Of a stretch of 49,266 bases of DNA, positions 44,779 to 49,266 are shown one piece after another. The notes under the pieces are model-generated. The model was not told the origin of the DNA, did not search any database, and saw only the letters and a program-made list of their open reading frames with translations. Positions within the stretch are counted from its first letter, which is position 1. The number at the start of each line of letters is the position of its first letter. Position numbers and translations under genes: made by a program. Origin of the DNA: Variovorax sp. KK3 (GTDB lineage Bacteria > Pseudomonadota > Gammaproteobacteria > Burkholderiales > Burkholderiaceae_C); assembly GCF_001984055.1 (NCBI RefSeq), contig NZ_LYVO01000053.1:1-49266 (forward strand). The letters are read 5' to 3'.

Positions 44779-45765
44779 TCAGCACAGCGCCAGCGCCTCC
44801 AGGCAGCGCCGCCGATGAACCTCGCCCTGCGACGGCGCCACTGTTCGGCCGGCCACGCGCAGTCCGTAGTCGACGCCGAGCCGATCTGCCATCAGCACCC
44901 AGGCGCAGAGTCGCGAGATCCGGCTTTCCAGGTCGGCCAGTCCGGTGGCTTGCGCATCGAGCCACAGCTCTTGCCTTTGGGCCTGCTGCGTGTCGCGGCT
45001 CACGAGTTCCTCGGAGCCCACGGCCTGCGCGCGCGCCGCGCGCTTCCACACCACCAGCTTCAGCGGATCGCCGCGCCGATAAGGCCGCACACCGTCGTAT
45101 TCGCCGGCCGCGCTGGGGCGAAGCGCGGACGCGGTGGCCTGTCCGGCCAGCGGCTCGCCCGGTGGCAGCGGGGGCGGGTGCAGCTCCGGTGCCGGGTAGA
45201 CCAGCACCTGCGCCGCCGGCCGCCATACCGTCCACACGCGAAAGGTGCCGAGCGGAAAGCGCGTCTCGGCGGTCAGCGTGGGCGCCGGATGCAAGCCGCG
45301 GCGATCGGCCTTGAAGGCGACTTCGACCGTCTCGCTGCCCTGGGCCGGCACGTCGCTCCACGACCATTGGCCGCTGTGGCGCACCGCCATGCCGATGCCG
45401 TAGCGCGTGCTGCGCCGCGCATTGCCCAGCACCACGCGCAGGACGGCCGCCGCGCCTGCGTACTGCGGGTCGGGCGCCATCAGCCGCAGGCTCAGGCCGC
45501 GCAGCGTCGCGTGGCTCACGTGCATGCCGACGGCCACGCTGCCGGCCAGCAGGAAGGTCAGCAGGTAGCCCAGGTTGAGCTGGTAGTTGATCGAGCCGAT
45601 CAGCAACAACAGCAGCGTGCCGGCCAGCATCCAGCCTGCGGGCGTGGGCAGGATATAGACGTTGCGCTGCGTGAGCTCCAGCGTGTCGGAAGGCGGGCGG
45701 CGCGACAGGAACCAGCCGTCGACGCGCGCGCGAGCCGGTGCCAGAAGGCGCGCCGCCGGGTTCAT
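44779..45765 (-). CDS. DUF58-family membrane protein
   Basis: 328 residues from ATG 45765, which overlaps the moxR stop (ATGA). Two membrane helices lie near residues 40-80 (PAGWMLAGTLLLLLIGSINY, then LLTFLLAGSVAVGM). The DUF58 signature is EYDGVRPYRRGDPLKLVVWK. The family is almost always encoded with MoxR ATPases and often with TgpA; it is thought to be a von Willebrand A-like partner on which the ATPase acts. It ends 28 bp before tgpA. Confidence 0.92.
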   Translation of the reverse strand: MNPAARLLAPARARVDGWFLSRRPPSDTLELTQRNVYILPTPAGWMLAGTLLLLLIGSINYQLNLGYLLTFLLAGSVAVGMHVSHATLRGLSLRLMAPDPQYAGAAAVLRVVLGNARRSTRYGIGMAVRHSGQWSWSDVPAQGSETVEVAFKADRRGLHPAPTLTAETRFPLGTFRVWTVWRPAAQVLVYPAPELHPPPLPPGEPLAGQATASALRPSAAGEYDGVRPYRRGDPLKLVVWKRAARAQAVGSEELVSRDTQQAQRQELWLDAQATGLADLESRISRLCAWVLMADRLGVDYGLRVAGRTVAPSQGEVHRRRCLEALALC

Positions 45766-46694
45766 GGAAGGGGCACTGCCGCGACCATGGCCCGCACCTG
45801 CTCGGTCGCGCCGCGGCCCGCGTCGCCGACCGGCGTGAGCCGATGCGCGATGGTCTGCGGCAGCACGGCCTGCACGTCGTCGGGTGCGACGTAGTCGCGG
45901 TTGGCGAGCAAAGCCTGCGCCTTGGCCGCGCGCAGCACCGCGATGCCGGCGCGCGGCGACAGGCCTTGCAAAAACCACCGGCCCGAGCGCGTGGCCGCGA
46001 TCAGGTCCTGCACGTAGTTCAGCAGCGGCTCGGCGGCATGCACCTGCATCACGCGCTGCTGCAACGCAGTCAGTTCGCCGGCCGTGAGCAGCGCGGGCAG
46101 GGTGGCCAGCATCTCGCGCCGGTCGGCACCGGCGAGCAGCGCGCGCTCGGCGGCGCGGTCGGGGTAGCCCAGCGAGATGCGCATGAGGAAGCGGTCGAGC
46201 TGCGACTCCGGTAGCGCGAACGTGCCGAGCTGGTCGTGCGGGTTCTGCGTGGCGATGACGAAGAAGGGCACGGGTAGCGGGCGGGTCTCGCCTTCGACCG
46301 TGACCTGCTTCTCTTCCATGGCCTCGAGCAGGGCGCTTTGCGTCTTGGGGCTGGCCCGGTTGATCTCGTCGGCCAGCAACACCTGGGTGAAGACCGGGCC
46401 CGGGTGGAATACGAAAGACTGCTGCCCGCGGTCGTAGATGGCGACGCCCGACAGGTCGCCGGGCATCAGGTCGGCCGTGAACTGCACACGCGAGAACTGC
46501 AGGCCGAATGTGTGGGCCAGCGCGTGGGCCAGCGTGGTCTTGCCGACACCGGGCACGTCCTCGATCAGCAAGTGCCCGCCGGCCAGCAGGCAGGCCACGC
46601 AGTCGCGCACCTGCGCCTCTTTGCCCACGATCACCGTGTTAAGCTGACCGAGCAAACTGGCGAGCTTCGCGGCGACGTCCATTTTTGTATCCAT
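45762..46694 (-). CDS. MoxR-family AAA+ ATPase
   Basis: 310 residues from ATG 46694 (MDTKMDV; ATG 46682 is an alternative). The Walker A region is at ~45-54 (EDVPGVGKTT) and Walker B reads VLLADEINRAS, followed by KTQSALLEAMEEKQVTVEG and ATQNPHDQLGT (sensor 1), typical of MoxR. MoxR proteins act as chaperones that insert cofactors or remodel partner proteins, here probably the DUF58 and TgpA products encoded downstream. The gene is divergent from the deacetylase-family gene across only 61 bp. Confidence 0.93.
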   Translation of the reverse strand: MDTKMDVAAKLASLLGQLNTVIVGKEAQVRDCVACLLAGGHLLIEDVPGVGKTTLAHALAHTFGLQFSRVQFTADLMPGDLSGVAIYDRGQQSFVFHPGPVFTQVLLADEINRASPKTQSALLEAMEEKQVTVEGETRPLPVPFFVIATQNPHDQLGTFALPESQLDRFLMRISLGYPDRAAERALLAGADRREMLATLPALLTAGELTALQQRVMQVHAAEPLLNYVQDLIAATRSGRWFLQGLSPRAGIAVLRAAKAQALLANRDYVAPDDVQAVLPQTIAHRLTPVGDAGRGATEQVRAMVAAVPLP

Positions 46695-46755
46695 CTGCAA
46701 ACAATACCGTAAGCCCTGCGGCCCTGCGCCGCATGAGCCTACGACGTGACCGACC

Positions 46756-47709
46756 ATGGGCAAAACCGGTTATTTCACACACCGCGACTGCTGGAAGCAC
46801 GACATGGGCATGGGGCATCCCGAGTGCCCGCAACGTCTCGATGCCATCGAAGACCGCCTGCTGCTCACCGGCGTGGCCGACGCGCTCGAGCGCGGCGATG
46901 TGCCGCTGGCCACGCTGCCGCAGATCACGCGGGCCCATAGCGTCGAGCACATGGAGCACCTCGAAGCGCTCAACGACCGCCTGGTGGCCGACGAGCCGGC
47001 CGGCGGCCCGTCGTATGCGCAGCTCGACCCCGACACCGCGCTGACCCGCTACACCATGCTGGCCGCGCGCCGCGCCGCGGGCGCCGCCGTCGCGGCCACC
47101 GACGCGGTGATCTCCGGCGCGCTCGACAACGCCTTCTGCGCCGTGCGCCCGCCGGGCCACCATGCGTGCCACGACAAGGCGATGGGCTTCTGCTTCTTCA
47201 ACAACGTGGCCGTGGGCGTGCGCCATGCCATCGAGGTGCACGGGCTGGAGCGGGTGGCCATCGTCGACTTCGACGTGCACCACGGCAACGGCACCGAGGA
47301 CATCTTCAGCAACGACCCTCGCGTGCTGATGGTGGGCATCTTCCAGCACCCGTTCTATCCGTACAGCGGCGCCGACCACCCGGCGCCCAACATGCTCAAC
47401 CTGCCCGTGCCGGCCTATACCAAGGGCATGGACGTGCGCGAACTCGTCGAGGCCTGCTGGATGCCGCGCCTGGAGGAGTTCAAGCCCCAGATGGTTTTCG
47501 TGAGCGCGGGCTTCGACGCCCACCGCGACGACGACCTGGGCCAACTGCGCCTCAACGAGAGCGACTTCGCCTGGATGACCGAGCGCATCCGCGACGTCGC
47601 ACGGCGCCATGCGCAGGGACGCATCGTGTCGATGCTGGAGGGCGGCTACAACCTCGATGCGCTCGCCGCGAGCGTCGAGGCGCACGTGCGGGTGCTGTCT
47701 GACCTTTGA
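46756..47709 (+). CDS. Histone deacetylase-family (acetoin utilization/acetylpolyamine amidohydrolase-like) protein
   Basis: 317 residues. All active-site landmarks are present: the paired histidines H135-H136 (RPPGHHACHDKAMGF), the zinc ligands D173 and H175 in DFDVHHGNGTEDIF and a Gly-rich closing segment (MLEGGYNLDAL). Bacterial members remove acyl groups from polyamines or proteins. There is no polyamine gene nearby to narrow this down. The stop is 7 bp before the channel gene in the same direction, so the two may be co-transcribed. Confidence 0.93.
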   Translation: MGKTGYFTHRDCWKHDMGMGHPECPQRLDAIEDRLLLTGVADALERGDVPLATLPQITRAHSVEHMEHLEALNDRLVADEPAGGPSYAQLDPDTALTRYTMLAARRAAGAAVAATDAVISGALDNAFCAVRPPGHHACHDKAMGFCFFNNVAVGVRHAIEVHGLERVAIVDFDVHHGNGTEDIFSNDPRVLMVGIFQHPFYPYSGADHPAPNMLNLPVPAYTKGMDVRELVEACWMPRLEEFKPQMVFVSAGFDAHRDDDLGQLRLNESDFAWMTERIRDVARRHAQGRIVSMLEGGYNLDALAASVEAHVRVLSDL

Positions 47710-47716
47710 CCTGCCG

Positions 47717-48997
47717 ATGAATTTCGACGACTTCCGACTGCGCCTGTCGCAGATCGACGCACAGAGCCTCTGGATCGAACTCGCCATCCTCGTGGCCTGC
47801 GTCGCCCTGGCCTTCGGCATCTGCCGCTGGTTCGGGCGCGACCAGCCCAAGGAATCGATCTGGTTCGGCGAGCACACCTTCGACGGCCTGCTGTTTCCGC
47901 TGCTGGCGCTGGTGCTGACCGACCTGGCGCGGCGCTTCACGCTCGAGTTCCAGCCGGTGCTGGTGCTGCGCATCGCGGTGTCGGTGTTCGTGTCGCTGGC
48001 GGCCATCCGCTTCTTCGCGCGCGTGCTCCGCGTGGTGTTTCCGGCTTCCGCGCTGGCGAGGCTGGTCGAGCGCACCATCTCGTGGGTCGCGTGGGTCGGC
48101 GCCGTGCTGTGGATCGTCGGGTTGCTGCCCGCGGTGCTGACCGAGCTGGACAACATCTCGCTGTCCTTCGGCAAGAACCAGGTGAGCCTGCGCACGATGC
48201 TCGAAGGCGCGCTGTCGGCCGCGCTCGTGCTGGTGGTCGCTTTGTGGATCGCGTCGACGGTCGAGACGCGCATCCTGCGCAACGCGCTCACCGACCTGTC
48301 GATGCGCAAGGTGGCGTCGAACGCGCTGCGCGCGGTGCTGCTGCTGATCGGCCTGCTGTTCGCGCTCTCGGCCGTTGGGGTGGACCTGACGGCGTTGTCG
48401 GTGCTGGGCGGCGCGCTCGGGGTGGGCCTGGGCTTCGGCTTGCAGAAGCTGGCGGCCAACTACGTGAGCGGCTTCGTCATCCTGCTCGAGCGCTCGATCC
48501 GCATCGGCGACAACGTCAAGGTCGACAACTTCGAGGGCCGCGTCACCGACATCAAGACGCGCTACACGCTGGTGCGGCAGGGCAACGGCCGCGAGTCGAT
48601 CGTACCGAACGAGTCGCTCATCACGAGCCGCGTCGAGAACCTCTCGGTGTCGGACCTCAAGTTCAACCTCACCAGTGTCATCGTGGTCGGCTACGAGAGC
48701 GACGTGGCGCGGGTCCAGGGCATCCTCACCGATGCCGCACGGGCACAACCACGTGTATTGCCCGATCCGGCGCCGGTCGCCTTTCTCACCAACTTCGCGC
48801 CCGACGGGCTGGAGTTCACGCTTCATTTCTGGATCGGCGACCCCGACAAGGGCAAGGACAACGTCCGCTCGCCGATCAACGTCGCGATCCTCGAAGGCCT
48901 GCGCCAGGCGGGGATCGACATTCCTTATCCGCAGCGCGTCGTGCGCGTGGAATCGTTACCTCCCGGCACGTCGGGAACGGTCGAAGCTCGCCTATAA
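47717..48997 (+). CDS. MscS-family mechanosensitive channel protein
   Basis: 426 residues from ATG 47717. Four or five hydrophobic segments precede the pore helix region (GGALGVGLGFGLQKLAANYV), whose Gly/Ala pattern lines the MscS pore. The beta domain follows (SIRIGDNVKVDNFEGRVTDI, then NGRESIVPNESL). These proteins release solutes when membrane tension rises. The stop codon TAA lies inside a TATAAT sequence (48993-48998) that may serve the next gene. Confidence 0.93.
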   Translation: MNFDDFRLRLSQIDAQSLWIELAILVACVALAFGICRWFGRDQPKESIWFGEHTFDGLLFPLLALVLTDLARRFTLEFQPVLVLRIAVSVFVSLAAIRFFARVLRVVFPASALARLVERTISWVAWVGAVLWIVGLLPAVLTELDNISLSFGKNQVSLRTMLEGALSAALVLVVALWIASTVETRILRNALTDLSMRKVASNALRAVLLLIGLLFALSAVGVDLTALSVLGGALGVGLGFGLQKLAANYVSGFVILLERSIRIGDNVKVDNFEGRVTDIKTRYTLVRQGNGRESIVPNESLITSRVENLSVSDLKFNLTSVIVVGYESDVARVQGILTDAARAQPRVLPDPAPVAFLTNFAPDGLEFTLHFWIGDPDKGKDNVRSPINVAILEGLRQAGIDIPYPQRVVRVESLPPGTSGTVEARL

Positions 48998-48998
48998 T
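48993..48998 (+). promoter_or_regulatory. Possible -10 box for etfB
   Basis: TATAAT matches the sigma-70 -10 consensus exactly and lies about 140 bp before the etfB start, overlapping the stop of the channel gene. No convincing -35 hexamer is seen 17 bp upstream, so the call is tentative. The rest of the 138-bp gap holds a 6-bp-stem hairpin (49025-49039) with no clear role. Confidence 0.3.
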
Positions 48999-49135
48999 CG
49001 CCGAAAAGCACGACCGTTCTTTTTTACCGCTCTGCGGTACACCCTGATCGAAGTGACAGTTCTCAGAGGCCAGTTGCCTAAAATCTTCGGTTCCTCTGCA
49101 CACCCCCGGTTTCGCAATCCAATGGAGTCACGCCA

Positions 49136-49266
49136 ATGAAGGTCCTGGTCCCCGTCAAGCGGGTCGTCGATTACAACGTCAAGGTGCGCGTCAAGAGCGA
49201 CGGCACCGGTGTCGACATCGCCAACGTCAAGATGAGCATGAACCCCTTCGACGAGATCGCCGTCGA
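49136..49266 (+). CDS. etfB: Electron transfer flavoprotein beta subunit (5' end only)
   Basis: 43 codons are present before the window ends. The ATG at 49136 has GGAG eight bases upstream. The opening MKVLVPVKRVVDYNVKVRVK followed by MSMNPFDEIAV is diagnostic of EtfB. The protein pairs with EtfA to carry electrons from acyl-CoA and other dehydrogenases to the ETF:quinone oxidoreductase. The etfA gene is expected just beyond the edge. Confidence 0.93.
   Translation, partial: MKVLVPVKRVVDYNVKVRVKSDGTGVDIANVKMSMNPFDEIAV

Noticed and set aside
49025..49039. Hairpin TACCGC-TCT-GCGGTA as a terminator after the channel gene
   Set aside because: The T-run precedes the stem on the coding strand, the wrong side for a rightward terminator, and no leftward gene ends there.

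Overview
The window is GC-rich DNA from a Gram-negative bacterium, most likely a beta-proteobacterium of the Burkholderiales (Comamonadaceae, Variovorax-like). The call rests on gene families: a Bug-type tricarboxylate-transporter receptor, a glpSTPQUV-type glycerol ABC importer, circularly permuted ATP-grasp/alpha-E genes, MoxR-DUF58-TgpA and etfB. It is inferred from gene content only. No rRNA, tRNA, CRISPR array or insertion sequence was seen.

Layout. 1-1733: 5' part of a leftward DUF2126 transglutaminase. 1845-7500: a catabolic-looking cluster with two LysR regulators, a thiamine-diphosphate enzyme, a Bug receptor and a TauD/TfdA dioxygenase. 7634-10569: ComEC and a small GFA-fold zinc protein. 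10718-13223: ATP-grasp and alpha-E pair. 13374-17062: type I secretion ABC transporter and membrane fusion protein. 17063-27163: an intergenic region rich in palindromes, a small membrane protein, two paralogous lipoproteins separated by a collapsed copy of an RTX lipase gene, and the intact 2569-residue RTX lipase. 27272-37340: a complete glycerol regulon (glpK and glpR leftward; glpD and glpSTPQUV rightward) ending in a strong intrinsic terminator. 37431-39683: phosphatase, HD hydrolase and MltB. 39902-42712: a second RTX protein made almost only of calcium-binding modules. 42753-46694: leftward moxR-DUF58-tgpA operon. 46756-49266: histone-deacetylase-family hydrolase, MscS-type channel and the start of etfB.

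How the genes fit together. The only secretion machine in the window is the type I system at 13374-17062. Two RTX proteins, about 12.7 kb apart, end in the same roughly 125-130-residue tail, so both are probably its clients. The larger one carries an alpha/beta-hydrolase lipase domain with a GYSLG nucleophile elbow and sits directly behind a lipoprotein gene. The lipoprotein-lipase pair has been duplicated: the upstream lipase has decayed to an 85-codon remnant while both lipoproteins stay intact. This is the pattern expected of a toxin-like enzyme with a protective or partner lipoprotein. It is the best candidate here for an undescribed system. A second point of interest is the glycerol importer, whose two ATPases have complementary losses that predict one consensus and one degenerate ATP site.
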